A stretch of 64,000 nt of DNA from Amphibacillus jilinensis Y1 (GCF_000306965.1 NZ_JH976435.1:309880-373879), one strand, 5' to 3'; counted from the stretch's first letter, positions 9,810-19,806 are shown. Numbers and translations are program-made. Notes: generated by a model not told the origin, from the letters alone.

Positions 9810-11638
9810 TGCCAATTGAAACAATGCCAGATATTTTGGCCAATAAAATAGCAGCAGGTGAAGTGGTTGAGCGCCCTGCTTCAGTGGTCAAAGAGCTTGT
9901 TGAAAATAGCATTGATGCAAAGAGTTCGGTAATTAAAATAGAAGTTGAGGAAGCAGGGTTGCGCAAAATAAAAATTACAGACAATGGAACGGGGATGGAT
10001 GAGGTTGATGCAGGACGCGCTTTTTTACGTCATGCGACAAGCAAGATTCGGACAGAACAAGATTTGTTTCATGTTGCTACATTAGGTTTTCGTGGTGAAG
10101 CACTAGCTTCTGTCGCTGCAGTTAGCCAGTTGACGATAAAAACATCTACAGGGGAAAGTGCAGGGACGATTATTTATCTTGAAGGTGGAAAAATGGTCAG
10201 TCAAGACAAAGGTGACGCAAGACAAGGGACAGAGATTACGGTGCAACACCTTTTCTATAATACCCCAGCGCGCCTGAAATATATGAAAACCATTCATACC
10301 GAGCTTGGACACATTACTGATGTTGTTAATCGTATAAGTTTGTCTTATCCAAACATACGTTTTGAATTATATCATAATGAAAAATTATTATTTCAATCAA
10401 ATGGTCGTGGTGATTTGCTTCAGATTATTGCTCAAATTTATGGCGTTTCTGTTGCAAAGAAAATGCTTAAAGTAGACCATAAGACCTTAGATTATCATAT
10501 TACCGGGTATATTGCTAAACCTGAGATTACAAGAGCGTCACGTCACTATATGTCAACGATCATTAATGGACGATTTATTAAGAGTATCCCATTAAATAAA
10601 GCGATCCTTAATGGCTATCATACGCTTTTACCAATTGGGCGTAGTCCGATTGTTGTCATGCAAATAGAAATGGATCCGATCTTAGTTGATGTTAATGTTC
10701 ATCCTGCAAAGCTTGAAGTACGCTTTAGTAAAGATAGAGAATTATTTCAAGCAATTGAAGAGACGGTTCGTCAGGCTTTCCGAACAGAAACGCTTATTCC
10801 AACAGTTACGCAGCCGAAAAAAAATATAACCCAAAGTACACAAGAAAGCTTTAAGTTCGAACATCAGCAAGAAAAACAGCCTTCATCAGAACTCGAATCA
10901 ACTATACAAACAGAGAATAAACCAACGGATACACATCAGTCACTTGATATTATTTTAGATGCAGCAAAAGAAGAAGTGTCAGCTTATCAAGCGGATGTCG
11001 ATCTGGAGGAGCCTAGTCCTGCGCAAGTCAATCAAAATGTCTCTTCGAAAAATGAGCGGGTGCCCGTGTTATATCCAATTGGCCAACACCATGGCACTTA
11101 TATTCTAGCTGAAAATGAGCAAGGATTGTATATGATTGATCAACATGCTGCACAAGAGCGGATTAAGTATGAATATTTCCGTGATAAAATTGGTCAAGTA
11201 GAGAGCGAATTGCAAGAGCTACTCATGCCGTTAACTTTTGACTTTTCGAACCAAGAGGCGCTTATGATCAACCAGTATCAAGAACAATTGAAAGAGGTTG
11301 GCCTATTTTTTGAACATTTTGGACAAACGACTTATTTAATACGTGCACACCCACAATGGTTTCCTAAGGGGTTCGAAGAAGAAGTCATTCGTGATATTGT
11401 AAATCAAGTGATGGAGGAAGGTAAAGTTGATTTAAACAAACTAAGAGAAGAGTCAGCCATATTAATGGCTTGTAAACGTTCAATCAAAGCGAATCATTAT
11501 TTGAATTATGATGATATGTTTCAGTTGTTAGAATCATTACGCGAAACGACGGACCCTTTTACTTGTCCCCATGGAAGGCCGATCATTATTAACTTTTCAA
11601 ACTATGACATTGAAAAAATGTTTAAACGTGTGATGTAA
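9809..11638 (+). CDS. mutL: DNA mismatch repair endonuclease MutL
   Basis: MutL is the GHKL-ATPase mediator of mismatch repair and, in organisms without MutH, the nicking endonuclease. The 609 residues show the N-terminal ATPase motifs ([27 protein letters not shown]), a variable Gln-rich linker (about 335-425) and a C-terminal endonuclease domain. The latter carries [21 protein letters not shown] and CPHGRP, which bind metal. The ATG overlaps the last base of the mutS stop (TAATG). The predicted strand nicking makes a separate MutH unnecessary. Confidence 0.98.
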   Translation: MPIETMPDILANKIAAGEVVERPASVVKELVENSIDAKSSVIKIEVEEAGLRKIKITDNGTGMDEVDAGRAFLRHATSKIRTEQDLFHVATLGFRGEALASVAAVSQLTIKTSTGESAGTIIYLEGGKMVSQDKGDARQGTEITVQHLFYNTPARLKYMKTIHTELGHITDVVNRISLSYPNIRFELYHNEKLLFQSNGRGDLLQIIAQIYGVSVAKKMLKVDHKTLDYHITGYIAKPEITRASRHYMSTIINGRFIKSIPLNKAILNGYHTLLPIGRSPIVVMQIEMDPILVDVNVHPAKLEVRFSKDRELFQAIEETVRQAFRTETLIPTVTQPKKNITQSTQESFKFEHQQEKQPSSELESTIQTENKPTDTHQSLDIILDAAKEEVSAYQADVDLEEPSPAQVNQNVSSKNERVPVLYPIGQHHGTYILAENEQGLYMIDQHAAQERIKYEYFRDKIGQVESELQELLMPLTFDFSNQEALMINQYQEQLKEVGLFFEHFGQTTYLIRAHPQWFPKGFEEEVIRDIVNQVMEEGKVDLNKLREESAILMACKRSIKANHYLNYDDMFQLLESLRETTDPFTCPHGRPIIINFSNYDIEKMFKRVM

Positions 11639-11670
11639 ATGTAACAATGAGATATAAATGGAACGTTTAG

Positions 11671-11720
11671 CACGGATAAGCGACGTAAAACGCCTACTGA
11701 TTGTAGGTTCGTTTTATCCA
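11671..11720. repeat. Short palindromic copy of a dispersed repeat
   Basis: The core GTAAAACGCCTAC...GTAGGTTCGTTTTAT is an imperfect palindrome whose inner CCTAC/GTAGG and outer AAAACG/CGTTTT arms pair. The same signature (ACTGATTG.AGGTTCGTTTTA) recurs at 19291-19342 and in longer form at 41310-41468. It lies in the 254-base mutL-miaA gap and might also act as a terminator. The rest of that gap shows no gene. Confidence 0.6.
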
Positions 11721-11892
11721 TTTAAAAAGATTAAGGGTGCCACGTTGGTGTTAGCTTCTGTAAATTTAAAGCTATGTTTGCCTCCGAGGTATTGCTTAGG
11801 CGTTGTGAGTACGTGCACGCAAAATATTTACAGATGATGAAATCACGAACAATTGGTCGTAACTAAAACTTATTATACGAGGGGTAATTGAA

Positions 11893-12828
11893 ATGAAACA
11901 AACAGTCGTTGCCATTGTAGGGCCGACAGCTGTTGGTAAAACAGAGTTAAGTGTGGAGATTGCTCAACGTTTTGATGGTGAGGTCATTAGCGGAGACTCT
12001 ATGCAAATATACAGAGGAATGGAAATTGCAACAGCCAAAGTAACTGATGAAGAAAAAGCGGGTATTCCCCACCATATGCTTGACATTAAAGATTCAGATG
12101 AGTCGTTTTCTGTAGCTGAATTTCAAGAAAAAGTTCAGCATTACATTACGATGATTGCAAATAAAGGGCGCCTTCCAATTATTGCGGGAGGGACCGGATT
12201 ATACATTGATGCCGCGCTATCTGATTATCAATTTTCGGAAGAACGTCGTGATCCAAGTTATCAAGCGAAAATCGAGGCATCAATCGAACAAGACGGGGTT
12301 GCGAATGTTTATGCGCGTTTACAGTCCGTTGATCCTATTCAAGCGGCTAAAATACATCCTAATAATGTAAGGAGGATTATTCGAGCTCTAGAAGTCTACG
12401 ATCGTACAGGTCAAACGATAAGCGAGATGCAAGCCCGACAATCCCAGACCTCACCGTATCATCCTATTTTGATTGGTTTGGAAATGGATCGCCACCTTCT
12501 TTATCAACGCATTAATGAACGGATTGATCATATGCTTACATTGGGCCTTGTAGAAGAAGCGCATTATTTTTACAAACAAGGTTTAGAGCATGTACAATCT
12601 ATGAAAGCGATTGGTTATAAAGAGTTTATCCCTTATTTTAAAGGTGAATGCGATCTTGATGAGGCTGTCTCATTACTTAAACGTAATTCAAGGCGTTATG
12701 CTAAGCGTCAATATACGTGGTTTAGAAATAAAATGAAAGTGAACTGGTACGACATTACTCCCGAGACAAAAGAGCAAGTTTTCGAAAAAATTTATTCAGA
12801 TCTAGCAGGAATTTTAAGACTCACCTAG
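11893..12828 (+). CDS. miaA: tRNA dimethylallyltransferase MiaA
   Basis: MiaA transfers a dimethylallyl group from DMAPP to N6 of A37 in tRNAs reading UNN codons, making the substrate for MiaB (4142-5695). The 311 residues begin with the P-loop GPTAVGKTELS. They continue with SGDSMQIYRGM (binding of DMAPP and tRNA), the lid region GGTGLYIDA, and RRIIRALEV. Length is typical. The start follows GAGGGG. hfq follows 39 bases on, the common miaA-hfq arrangement. Confidence 0.97.
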   Translation: MKQTVVAIVGPTAVGKTELSVEIAQRFDGEVISGDSMQIYRGMEIATAKVTDEEKAGIPHHMLDIKDSDESFSVAEFQEKVQHYITMIANKGRLPIIAGGTGLYIDAALSDYQFSEERRDPSYQAKIEASIEQDGVANVYARLQSVDPIQAAKIHPNNVRRIIRALEVYDRTGQTISEMQARQSQTSPYHPILIGLEMDRHLLYQRINERIDHMLTLGLVEEAHYFYKQGLEHVQSMKAIGYKEFIPYFKGECDLDEAVSLLKRNSRRYAKRQYTWFRNKMKVNWYDITPETKEQVFEKIYSDLAGILRLT

Positions 12829-12867
12829 AATTATATTATATTAGAGATAGAATAGAGGAGGAATAGT

Positions 12868-13092
12868 ATGGCTCAATCTGTAAATATTCAAGACCAGTAC
12901 TTAAATGCCCTAAGAAAAGACCATATTCAGGTAACTGTTTTTCTAACCAATGGTTTTCAATTGCGTGGTCTTGTTAAAGCGTTTGATAACTTTACTGTTT
13001 TATTAGAAACAGAAGGAAAGCAACAATTGATATTTAAACATGCCATTTCAACTTTTGCACCTACTAAAAATGTAGCTTTGGAGAAGGAATAA
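12868..13092 (+). CDS. hfq: RNA chaperone Hfq
   Basis: Hfq is a hexameric Sm-like RNA chaperone. The 74 residues contain Sm1 ([23 protein letters not shown]) and Sm2 with [10 protein letters not shown]; the usual YKHA is FKHA here. The short, poorly charged tail is typical of Firmicute Hfq. AGGAGG lies 6-7 bases before the ATG. It is linked to miaA upstream and is followed by an exceptionally strong terminator. Confidence 0.97.
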   Translation: MAQSVNIQDQYLNALRKDHIQVTVFLTNGFQLRGLVKAFDNFTVLLETEGKQQLIFKHAISTFAPTKNVALEKE

Positions 13093-13112
13093 TTATCCTA
13101 TGTTAACAAACT

Positions 13113-13158
13113 AACACATCGCCCTTTAGAAGAGATCTAAAGGGCGATGTGTTTTTTG
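13113..13158 (+). terminator. Strong intrinsic terminator after hfq
   Basis: AACACATCGCCCTTTAGA (13113-13130) pairs perfectly over 18 bp with 13136-13153, with a 5-base loop and a TTTTG tail. A second, weaker AAAGCTAAC/GTTAGCTTT pair (13196-13204/13229-13237) follows before spoVK. Confidence 0.93.
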
Positions 13159-13307
13159 TTAAGGGGATAAAGATTTTAAAAAGCCAATTATAATGAAAGC
13201 TAACCTCTGCGCAAAAGGACAAGCAAATGTTAGCTTTTATTATTTATTTAGTGTTAATACAAAGCAAAACTTGCGTATAATACATAAAGAAAGAGGTGAT
13301 TAGACAG

Positions 13308-14189
13308 ATGGTGATGAGAACGAATCAAATTAATATTGTCTTACATGATACACACCTTAATCAAGCTGAAAGTGAAAATGGAGTCGATCCGTTTGAATCC
13401 ATTAATCAAGTGATGCATGGGTTTATTGGTATGGACAATCTCCGCGAGAAAATGAAAGAAATTTATGCGCATATTGAAATAAACAAAAGACGTAAAGAAG
13501 CAGGGCTTAAGACGGAACAACAATCATTACATATGCTATTTAAAGGAAACCCTGGAACCGGAAAAACAACGGTAGCTCGTACTTTAGCTAAATGGTTTGT
13601 CGATTTGAATATTTTAGAGAAAGGACATATTATTGAAGCCGATCGAACAGACTTGGTAGGTGAATACATCGGGCAAACAGCGCATAAAACGCGATCATTA
13701 ATACATCGTGCTCTTGGAGGGGTATTGTTTATCGATGAGGCATATGCTTTGGCGTATGGTGGAGATAAAGATTTTGGAAAAGAAGCGATTAATACCTTAG
13801 TTAAGCAGATGGAGGACCATCACCAATCTTTTATCCTAATCTTAGCAGGCTATCCTGAAGAAATGAAGTTTTTTTTGCGTAGTAATCCAGGATTAGTGTC
13901 ACGCTTTCCTTTTATTTTAGACTTTGAAGATTATCAATTAAGCGAATTAATGGAAATTGCAAAAAAAATGGTTAAAGATCGTGATTATCACTTAACTGAA
14001 AAAGCTGAATTAAAACTTCGTCGCTTAATTGAGCGTGAATTGCATAGGTATACAACGCATCCATTTAGTAATGCTCGTTTCGTTAGGAATATCATTGAAG
14101 AAGCCATCCGAAAGCAATCGATTCGTTTAGTTAAAGAAAGGGTATATGAATTAAATAAGTTAATATTGCTAACATCTGACGATATATAA
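13308..14189 (+). CDS. spoVK: Stage V sporulation protein K (AAA ATPase)
   Basis: SpoVK is a mother-cell AAA+ ATPase of the CbbX-like family needed for spore maturation. The 293 residues carry Walker A GNPGTGKTTVA, Walker B VLFIDEAYAL, a sensor region LAGYPEEM and arginines near SRFPF. A short N-terminal extension precedes the AAA module. I take ATG 13308 as start, spaced after AAGAGGTGAT; the in-frame GTG at 13296 overlaps the ribosome site. The gene sits alone between the hfq terminator and hflX. A SigE-like -10 (GCGTATAAT near 13274-13282) fits mother-cell control but is not decisive. Confidence 0.93.
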   Translation: MVMRTNQINIVLHDTHLNQAESENGVDPFESINQVMHGFIGMDNLREKMKEIYAHIEINKRRKEAGLKTEQQSLHMLFKGNPGTGKTTVARTLAKWFVDLNILEKGHIIEADRTDLVGEYIGQTAHKTRSLIHRALGGVLFIDEAYALAYGGDKDFGKEAINTLVKQMEDHHQSFILILAGYPEEMKFFLRSNPGLVSRFPFILDFEDYQLSELMEIAKKMVKDRDYHLTEKAELKLRRLIERELHRYTTHPFSNARFVRNIIEEAIRKQSIRLVKERVYELNKLILLTSDDI

Positions 14190-14293
14190 GAAAAAAGTTA
14201 ACATTATTCGTGAATATATTGTATGAATGTGCTTACTGTAACATATTTTTTTGTTAAAATAGAAGAGGTGTATTGTAGAAATGAGGTATAAAA

Positions 14294-15517
14294 ATGCAAG
14301 AAAATGTGCTAATCATTGCTGTGCAGAGAAAAAAAGATGATGAATGTCGATTTAAATATTCGCTAGAAGAACTAAAGTCGTTAACGGAAACAGCTAAAGG
14401 TCAAGTCATTGAAGAGGCCATACAAAAACGAGATCATCCACATCCAGCCACGTATTTAGGGGCGGGTAAATTAATTGAAATCAAGGAATTGATTGATATA
14501 AAAGCAATTGATTTAATTATTGCTAATGATGAATTATCAGCTTCTCAGACTCGGAATTTACAGGCTGAATTTGACCTTCCTGTCATTGATCGTAGCCAAT
14601 TAATTTTAGACATTTTTGCAAGTCGAGCAAAAACAAACGAGGGTAAGCTTCAAGTTGAACTAGCTCAATATCAATACCTGTTACCAAGATTGCATGGGCA
14701 AGGTCTAGCGCTTTCAAGACTCGGTGGAGGAATTGGCACGAGAGGACCGGGGGAAACCAAGCTAGAATCTGATCGAAGACATATTAATAGGCGAATTGAT
14801 GAGATTAAACGAAAGTTAGTAACCGTTACGAATCAACGCCATCAGTATCGATCACGTCGAAAAGCTAACCATACCTTTCAAATTGCTATTGTCGGCTATA
14901 CAAATGCAGGAAAATCAACACTTTTTAATCGACTAACACAGAGTAATGCTTTCGAACAAGATCAACTGTTTGCGACATTAGATCCGCTTTCAAGGCAATT
15001 GAAGTTGCCTTCGGGTCTTAATGTTATCTTGACAGATACGGTTGGATTTATGCAAGATTTGCCAACTGATTTAATCGCTGCTTTTCGATCTACACTTGAA
15101 GAAGTAACAGAAGCTGATTTGATCTATCATGTTGTTGACGCTTCCCATCCTGAGCAACATCATCAGCAACAAACCGTTAATCAATTACTACAGGAATTAG
15201 GTGCTGATCAACTTCCTACTTTAACTTTATACAATAAGGTTGATTTAATTGCTGCTGATTTTATCCCTTTGCACAAGCCGTCTCTAACAATCAGTGCATT
15301 GTCAGTGTTGGATTGTAAGAAGGTACTCAAGGAAACAGAAGAATTAATCAAACAACAATGGAAACAATACTCTGTTCAAATCCCAGCTCATCAAGGGAAG
15401 AGGTTACAACAATTAAAGCAACATTCAATTATTACTGATGAAACGTTTATTGAGGGAGAGGAACGTTATTGGTTGCAAGGTTATCTGCCTGATGACCATC
15501 CTCTTTCACCAAAGTAA
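14294..15517 (+). CDS. hflX: GTPase HflX (YnbA), ribosome-splitting factor
   Basis: HflX is a ribosome-associated GTPase that can split stalled or hibernating ribosomes. The 407 residues show the N-terminal HflX domain with the glycine-rich RLGGGIGTRGPGETKLESDRR segment. The G domain follows: G1 GYTNAGKST, G3 DTVGF, G4 NKVD, and G5-like SALS. It follows spoVK as in other Bacillales. The next gene in B. subtilis would be ynbB, which here survives only as fragments. Confidence 0.95.
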   Translation: MQENVLIIAVQRKKDDECRFKYSLEELKSLTETAKGQVIEEAIQKRDHPHPATYLGAGKLIEIKELIDIKAIDLIIANDELSASQTRNLQAEFDLPVIDRSQLILDIFASRAKTNEGKLQVELAQYQYLLPRLHGQGLALSRLGGGIGTRGPGETKLESDRRHINRRIDEIKRKLVTVTNQRHQYRSRRKANHTFQIAIVGYTNAGKSTLFNRLTQSNAFEQDQLFATLDPLSRQLKLPSGLNVILTDTVGFMQDLPTDLIAAFRSTLEEVTEADLIYHVVDASHPEQHHQQQTVNQLLQELGADQLPTLTLYNKVDLIAADFIPLHKPSLTISALSVLDCKKVLKETEELIKQQWKQYSVQIPAHQGKRLQQLKQHSIITDETFIEGEERYWLQGYLPDDHPLSPK

Positions 15518-15719
15518 CAGTGGCGTATCTTATGATACATTTGAATTCGTTTTAGGTTTTCGGGGCGAAATTTGAGGATTTTTGATTGATTGTGGGGTGA
15601 ATTATCATGCCATCCCATCCCATTAACAAATGTAAATGAAGTAAATTTGAATTATCAATTAACGAACAAACATAGTGATTGCTATTTGGCGTTCAAAAGA
15701 ATATGCCGACCGTTCTTTA

Positions 15720-15930
15720 TTCTTGATTAGCCAAATACAAGAAAGGGTTACTTTTATAAAAAATCGCTTCTGTGTTGATTGTCCTTGTAGATAACTGTTT
15801 GTTAATTTGTAAAACAATATGAATCTTATCGTCTGGTTTTACAAGATGCAAGTATTGATGAACGGCTAATGAACCAATTCGTCTGTCATACGCAGCATAT
15901 GTTCAAGAAGGGCTTATTTTAAATTTGTAG
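15720..15930 (+). pseudogene. ynbB: Decayed remnant of ynbB (PLP-dependent aluminium-resistance/MetC-like family)
   Basis: No intact gene occupies the 602 bases between hflX and glnR, where ynbB is expected by synteny. At 15865-15930 one frame reads ANEPIRLSYAAYVQEGLIL before a stop. As I recall the family, this resembles the conserved C-terminal end of YnbB (a GPIRPPY...YVQGGLT pattern). Bases 15822-15864 continue the match only after a one-base frame change. Further left (15720-15780) the likeness is too thin to align. The rest, 15518-15720 and 15931-16030, shows nothing I can name. Confidence 0.45.
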
Positions 15931-16031
15931 ATCGTGGTATATCAAAATCCAATACTATACTTACAGGAAATGACGGCTTTAAATAATAAACAGACAAAAC
16001 GTATTAAACTAAATTTTTTGAAAATTTCAAT

Positions 16032-16048
16032 GTAAAAAAAGCTAACAT
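16032..16048 (+). promoter_or_regulatory. GlnR/TnrA operator upstream of glnRA
   Basis: TGTAAAAAAAGCTAACA fits TGTNA-N7-TNACA perfectly. It ends 4 bases before the -35 of the glnR promoter, where GlnR binding would block transcription when nitrogen is plentiful. Only one perfect site is evident; the B. subtilis glnRA promoter has two. Confidence 0.9.
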
Positions 16049-16052
16049 CTGT

Positions 16053-16082
16053 TGACAACTATTTTTCCGTATGTGTATAATA
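16053..16082 (+). promoter_or_regulatory. SigA promoter of glnRA
   Basis: TTGACA (16053-16058) and TATAAT (16077-16082), both perfect consensus, are separated by 18 bases. glnR starts 38 bases further on. Confidence 0.9.
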
Positions 16083-16119
16083 AGATTATGGAAAGCAAGA
16101 GAGGAAAGGGGAGAATGTT

Positions 16120-16524
16120 ATGAGTGATCTAGATAGACGTTCGCAGCCCTTATTTTCCATAGGTATAGTCAAGGATTTGACTGATTTGACCGCTAGACAA
16201 ATTCGTTATTACGAAGAGCATCAGTTAATTCACCCAGCTCGAACAGAAGGAAATCAACGATTATTTTCTTTCAATGATGTCGATCGGTTACTGGAAATTA
16301 AGGAATTGATCGAGAAAGGGATTAATCTTGCTGGTATTAAACAAGTTTTACAGCTTAAAGATTTACCGACTACAGAGCAGGGATCAGCAAGTGAAGCGGA
16401 TAAAAAACCTGAATTATCTGAGAAAGAACTGCGTAAACTATTACGGAATGAATTAATGCAGTCAGGCCGACTTGGAAAAACCTCGTTGCGTCAGGGAGAA
16501 TTGTCACGATTCTTCCATCAATAA
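16120..16524 (+). CDS. glnR: MerR-family nitrogen regulator GlnR
   Basis: GlnR represses glnRA and other nitrogen genes when glutamine is abundant, being activated by feedback-inhibited glutamine synthetase. The 134 residues have a MerR winged-helix N terminus ([22 protein letters not shown]...[21 protein letters not shown]). The C-terminal tail ([20 protein letters not shown]) is the known contact for glutamine synthetase and autoinhibition. Length matches B. subtilis. It is followed 25 bases later by glnA in the same operon and has a perfect GlnR/TnrA operator upstream. Confidence 0.97.
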   Translation: MSDLDRRSQPLFSIGIVKDLTDLTARQIRYYEEHQLIHPARTEGNQRLFSFNDVDRLLEIKELIEKGINLAGIKQVLQLKDLPTTEQGSASEADKKPELSEKELRKLLRNELMQSGRLGKTSLRQGELSRFFHQ

Positions 16525-16549
16525 AGAATAGCTAAAGGAGAGGACAGAG

Positions 16550-17887
16550 ATGGGAACAAAGTTTACCGTAGAACAAATTAAGCAGAAAATCAAAGAGGAA
16601 AACGTTAAGTTTATTCGACTCCAATTTACTGATTTACTAGGGACGATCAAAAATGTTGAGATTCCTCTAAGTCAATTAGACAAAGCATTGAATAATGAAA
16701 TGGTATTTGATGGTTCTTCAATTGAAGGCTTCGTTAGAATTGAAGAGTCGGACATGAAACTATACCCTGATCTTGATACTTTTGTTGTCTTCCCTTGGAC
16801 ATCAGAAAAAGGTAGAGTAGCGCGTTTTATTTGTGATATTTATACACCAGAAGGGGAGCCGTTCTTAGGTTGTCCACGCGTTAACCTTAAACGAAACCTT
16901 AAAAAAATGGAAGATATGGGATTTACAGCCTTTAATATTGGAACTGAACCAGAATTCTTTCTATTTAAATTAGATGAAAAAGGCGATCCTTCCTTAGAAC
17001 TTAATGATAAAGGTGGTTATTTTGACCTTGCGCCTACAGATTTAGGTGAAAATTGTCGCCGTGATATCGTACTTGAATTAGAAGAAATGGGCTTTGAGAT
17101 TGAAGCTTCACACCACGAAGTAGCACCAGGACAACATGAAATTGATTTTAAATATTCTGATGCAGTTAAGCATGCTGATGATATTCAAACATTTAAATTA
17201 GTGGTTAAAACAATCGCTCGTAAACATGGCTTGCATGCAACCTTTATGCCAAAACCATTGTTTGGTGTAAATGGTTCAGGGATGCACTGTAATATGTCAC
17301 TATTTAAAGGGAAAACAAATACATTCCTAGATGAGGACGGCGAATTAAAATTAAGCAAAACAGCTTATCAATTTATTGCTGGTATTATTGATCATGCACA
17401 AGCATTTACTGCGGTTACAAACCCAACTGTTAACTCATACAAACGTTTAGTGCCGGGTTATGAAGCGCCTTGTTATATTGCTTGGTCAGGTTCAAACCGT
17501 TCACCGCTTATTCGTATTCCAGCATCTCGTGGCTTAAGTACACGTGTTGAGGTGCGTAGTGTAGATCCATCTGCTAATCCATACTTAGCTCTTACTGCTT
17601 TACTTGCAGCAGGTCTTGATGGTATTGAGCGTAACTTAGAAGCACCATCACCAGTTGATCGCAATATCTATGTCATGGACAAAGAAGAGCGTGAAGCAAA
17701 TGGTGTTAAAGATTTACCAGCTACACTTTATGAAGCACTTGTTAACCTCTCTAATGATGAAATCATTACTCATGCGTTAGGTGAGCACTTATTCGAACAC
17801 TTTATTGAATCTAAAGAAATCGAATGGGATATGTTCCGCACACAAGTACACCCATGGGAAAGAGAACAATATATCCAAATGTATTAA
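16550..17887 (+). CDS. glnA: Glutamine synthetase, type I-alpha
   Basis: This enzyme makes glutamine from glutamate, ammonia and ATP, and in Bacillales its feedback-inhibited form signals to GlnR and TnrA. The 445 residues fit the short GSI-alpha class, which lacks the adenylylation loop. They show FDGSSIEGF with the following Arg (feedback inhibition), [41 protein letters not shown] and [22 protein letters not shown] precedes the ATG. A strong terminator closes the glnRA operon. Confidence 0.98.
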   Translation: MGTKFTVEQIKQKIKEENVKFIRLQFTDLLGTIKNVEIPLSQLDKALNNEMVFDGSSIEGFVRIEESDMKLYPDLDTFVVFPWTSEKGRVARFICDIYTPEGEPFLGCPRVNLKRNLKKMEDMGFTAFNIGTEPEFFLFKLDEKGDPSLELNDKGGYFDLAPTDLGENCRRDIVLELEEMGFEIEASHHEVAPGQHEIDFKYSDAVKHADDIQTFKLVVKTIARKHGLHATFMPKPLFGVNGSGMHCNMSLFKGKTNTFLDEDGELKLSKTAYQFIAGIIDHAQAFTAVTNPTVNSYKRLVPGYEAPCYIAWSGSNRSPLIRIPASRGLSTRVEVRSVDPSANPYLALTALLAAGLDGIERNLEAPSPVDRNIYVMDKEEREANGVKDLPATLYEALVNLSNDEIITHALGEHLFEHFIESKEIEWDMFRTQVHPWEREQYIQMY

Positions 17888-17893
17888 TCAGTT

Positions 17894-17930
17894 AAACCCT
17901 AGAGCCATAATGGTTCTAGGGTTTTGTTTT
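17894..17930 (+). terminator. Intrinsic terminator after glnRA
   Basis: AAACCCTAGAGCCA (17894-17907) pairs with TGGTTCTAGGGTTT (17911-17924) through 14 bp with one wobble and a 3-base loop, then TGTTTTT. Confidence 0.92.
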
Positions 17931-18006
17931 TGAATCACTTAATTTTTGTTTAGAGATCTGGGATAAGCTACGAACGCCATGAGAAAAAAAGTAGTCAGAA
18001 AATAAG

Positions 18007-18030
18007 CCCCTTACTGGTTAGTGAGGGAGG
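18007..18030 (-). terminator. Possible terminator of the minus-strand toxin-immunity pair
   Basis: Read on the minus strand, CCTCACT and AGTAAGG pair across a short loop (with wobbles) and are followed by GGCTTATTTTC. It lies about 20 bases beyond the stop of the immunity-like gene. Confidence 0.45.
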
Positions 18031-18050
18031 GACTTTTTCCTTACCTTAAC

Positions 18051-18341
18051 TTAGAAGACAGTACTTATTCTAAGAAGCTTTTTATTTATTAATTCTTTTA
18101 AAGTTACACCTTCAATCTGTACAGATGATAAGAATGTTTCATTTTTATCATCATAATACTCACTCAGTCTGTTTTTACCTTTCCAAAGAACTCGTCCTTT
18201 TTTGTCATGGGCTATAAAATATTCTTGATTATTATAGCTGAACTCAATTTCCCTCCCTGTGTCTAATTGATATAAAAAGTGCTCATAACTAATAATTTCG
18301 CCAGTAGGTAATTCATCAAAGTTTTGATTTTTATTATTCAT
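18051..18341 (-). CDS. Small protein, candidate immunity protein
   Basis: This 96-residue hydrophilic, acidic protein has no signal peptide or membrane segment and no family I recognise. Its start is ATG 18341 on the minus strand, preceded by GAGGTGAAG; the in-frame GTG at 18353 overlaps that site. It begins 20 bases after the stop of a secreted toxin-like gene and shares its strand and probably its transcript. This is the normal place for an immunity gene in polymorphic toxin systems, so the immunity role rests on context alone. Confidence 0.6.
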   Translation of the reverse strand: MNNKNQNFDELPTGEIISYEHFLYQLDTGREIEFSYNNQEYFIAHDKKGRVLWKGKNRLSEYYDDKNETFLSSVQIEGVTLKELINKKLLRISTVF

Positions 18342-18361
18342 GTTATACTTCACCTCGTTAT

Positions 18362-19087
18362 TTAATGCTTACTCCTAACTCCATTTTTCCATGTGTGTCT
18401 GTGGGGGAATTTATAATTTCCAGAGTGTCTGTAATCTATATCCAGTTCAGCATTTCCTTTTTTATTGTAATATCTTCTCTGTTTTACGCCCTTCCCATCT
18501 TTTAGATCTTTTGAAGATAAAGGCTTTCCGGTTTTAGGAAGACTACTCTTACCTTTTGCTACAGTTTGTGTTGAATGATTTTTTGTCTTAGCACCATCTC
18601 TTTTTGCTCTATCATATGATTTTTTTGCAAAATAAGTAGCTACCTCATTATAAAGGATAGATCCGGCTTTAATAGTTAATCCGGCTATGACTAGAGTACC
18701 AGCCGTTGTAATAACTACTGTACCAATCCCAGGGATAAAAAAAGAGCCGGCTGCTACTTCTAAGGCAATGAAAGGACGAAAAATCCCCTCTGTGTTCTCA
18801 TCTTTAAGGTCATAAATGACTTCAACTACATCCTCGTGGTAGGGGTCAAAGAATTCCTCTGGTATGTAAATGATCTCGTCTGCTGAGAAATGATTTGGAT
18901 CTAATACTTCCTCTGGAATATTGTTAAGGTCAGTAATTCCGATATTAACAATATCTATGTAATCTTCATCAATTTCCAAATCTACAAAAGGTTCAATAGT
19001 CCCTGATTCAACCGCATAAACAAGAGACGTACTAAAACTTGAAAAAGTTAGAACAAAAACAACTGATAGTATTAAAAATTTTTTCAT
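18362..19087 (-). CDS. Secreted polymorphic-toxin-like protein
   Basis: The 241-residue product starts with a clear Sec signal peptide (MKKFLILSVVFVLTFSSFST, cleavage probably after SLVYA). It continues with an acidic middle part (about 28-100) and a hydrophobic Gly/Ile-rich segment (about 103-140) of the pre-toxin type. A basic C-terminal domain (about 175-241) contains KQRRYYNKKG, DIDYRH and FPHRHTWKNG. This His-rich end resembles a nuclease-like toxin module and may match the SAR2788-like putative toxins; that name is a recollection, not a search. AGAGGT precedes the ATG. Without an obvious export partner, release by Sec is the simplest reading. Confidence 0.7.
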   Translation of the reverse strand: MKKFLILSVVFVLTFSSFSTSLVYAVESGTIEPFVDLEIDEDYIDIVNIGITDLNNIPEEVLDPNHFSADEIIYIPEEFFDPYHEDVVEVIYDLKDENTEGIFRPFIALEVAAGSFFIPGIGTVVITTAGTLVIAGLTIKAGSILYNEVATYFAKKSYDRAKRDGAKTKNHSTQTVAKGKSSLPKTGKPLSSKDLKDGKGVKQRRYYNKKGNAELDIDYRHSGNYKFPHRHTWKNGVRSKH

Positions 19088-19290
19088 CGATTCTACCTCT
19101 TATAATTGTATTTTGAATCTAAATTAATTGTACTTCCAAAAAAAACTTAGTCAATTCCTTTTTACAATAATTTGGTATTAAAATACATATTGTGTCTAAT
19201 TTATGAACTAATCTAATAAATAGTAACTAACCAATCGATTACAGTTTTGATTGCTGGATGACTCAATCAAATGTCATTTTAATATTTCAT

Positions 19291-19342
19291 CGCCACGGAT
19301 TAGCCACAAAAACGCCCACTGATTGAAGGTTCGTTTTACAAA
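19291..19342. repeat. Copy of the dispersed repeat; gap 19088-19473
   Basis: AAAAACGCCCACTGATTGAA followed by GGTTCGTTTTAC repeats the signature seen at 11671-11720, with an ACGGATTAG lead-in. It lies in the 386-base gap between the toxin and yolD-like genes, which otherwise shows no gene. Confidence 0.6.
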
Positions 19343-19473
19343 TGATCTATCTGATAAAAGGAAGAAGGGTAATCGTAATGTAAAATATATTAAGATTCCT
19401 CTTATAGAAATGATGTAACATAAAGCATGCTTTTATTAGCGAAATAGATAGGACAGCATTTCTGCTATCTTAT

Positions 19474-19806
19474 TTATTCGATATCGATAATATCATCAAA
19501 CTTTAAAAACTCTAAGCCGTCAGCTACTTCAATTTCTAATCGTCTTAAATCGAGCGGACGTATAATTTTACCTTGATACTTTATCATTCGTTTGTTTTTG
19601 TAATAGGTGATCTCAACAACAGATTTACGCTCAATAGCCTCTATGATTGCTCGTTCGAGTTCCTCCAATTTATCTTCAGATAATATAGGTTTAATCTCAT
19701 CGTTTAATTCTTGATAATGTTTACGTATTAATTCTTTATGCTCAGGTAAAATCATTCGACTAGCTTCCCATACTAAATTAGCTTCTTTTGTAAGTTTATT
19801 TTTCAT
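19474..19806 (-). CDS. YolD-like family protein
   Basis: The 110 residues match the YolD-like family: a short helical N terminus with ASRMILPEHKELI, and a C-terminal beta-rich part (VVEITYYKNKRMIKYQGKIIRPLDLRRLEIEVADG). Family members usually sit beside a Y-family DNA polymerase (UvrX/DinB type) and are SOS-induced. Here no polymerase gene is adjacent, but a LexA box and a promoter lie directly upstream, so DNA-damage induction is very likely. The molecular function is not established. Confidence 0.88.
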   Translation of the reverse strand: MKNKLTKEANLVWEASRMILPEHKELIRKHYQELNDEIKPILSEDKLEELERAIIEAIERKSVVEITYYKNKRMIKYQGKIIRPLDLRRLEIEVADGLEFLKFDDIIDIE

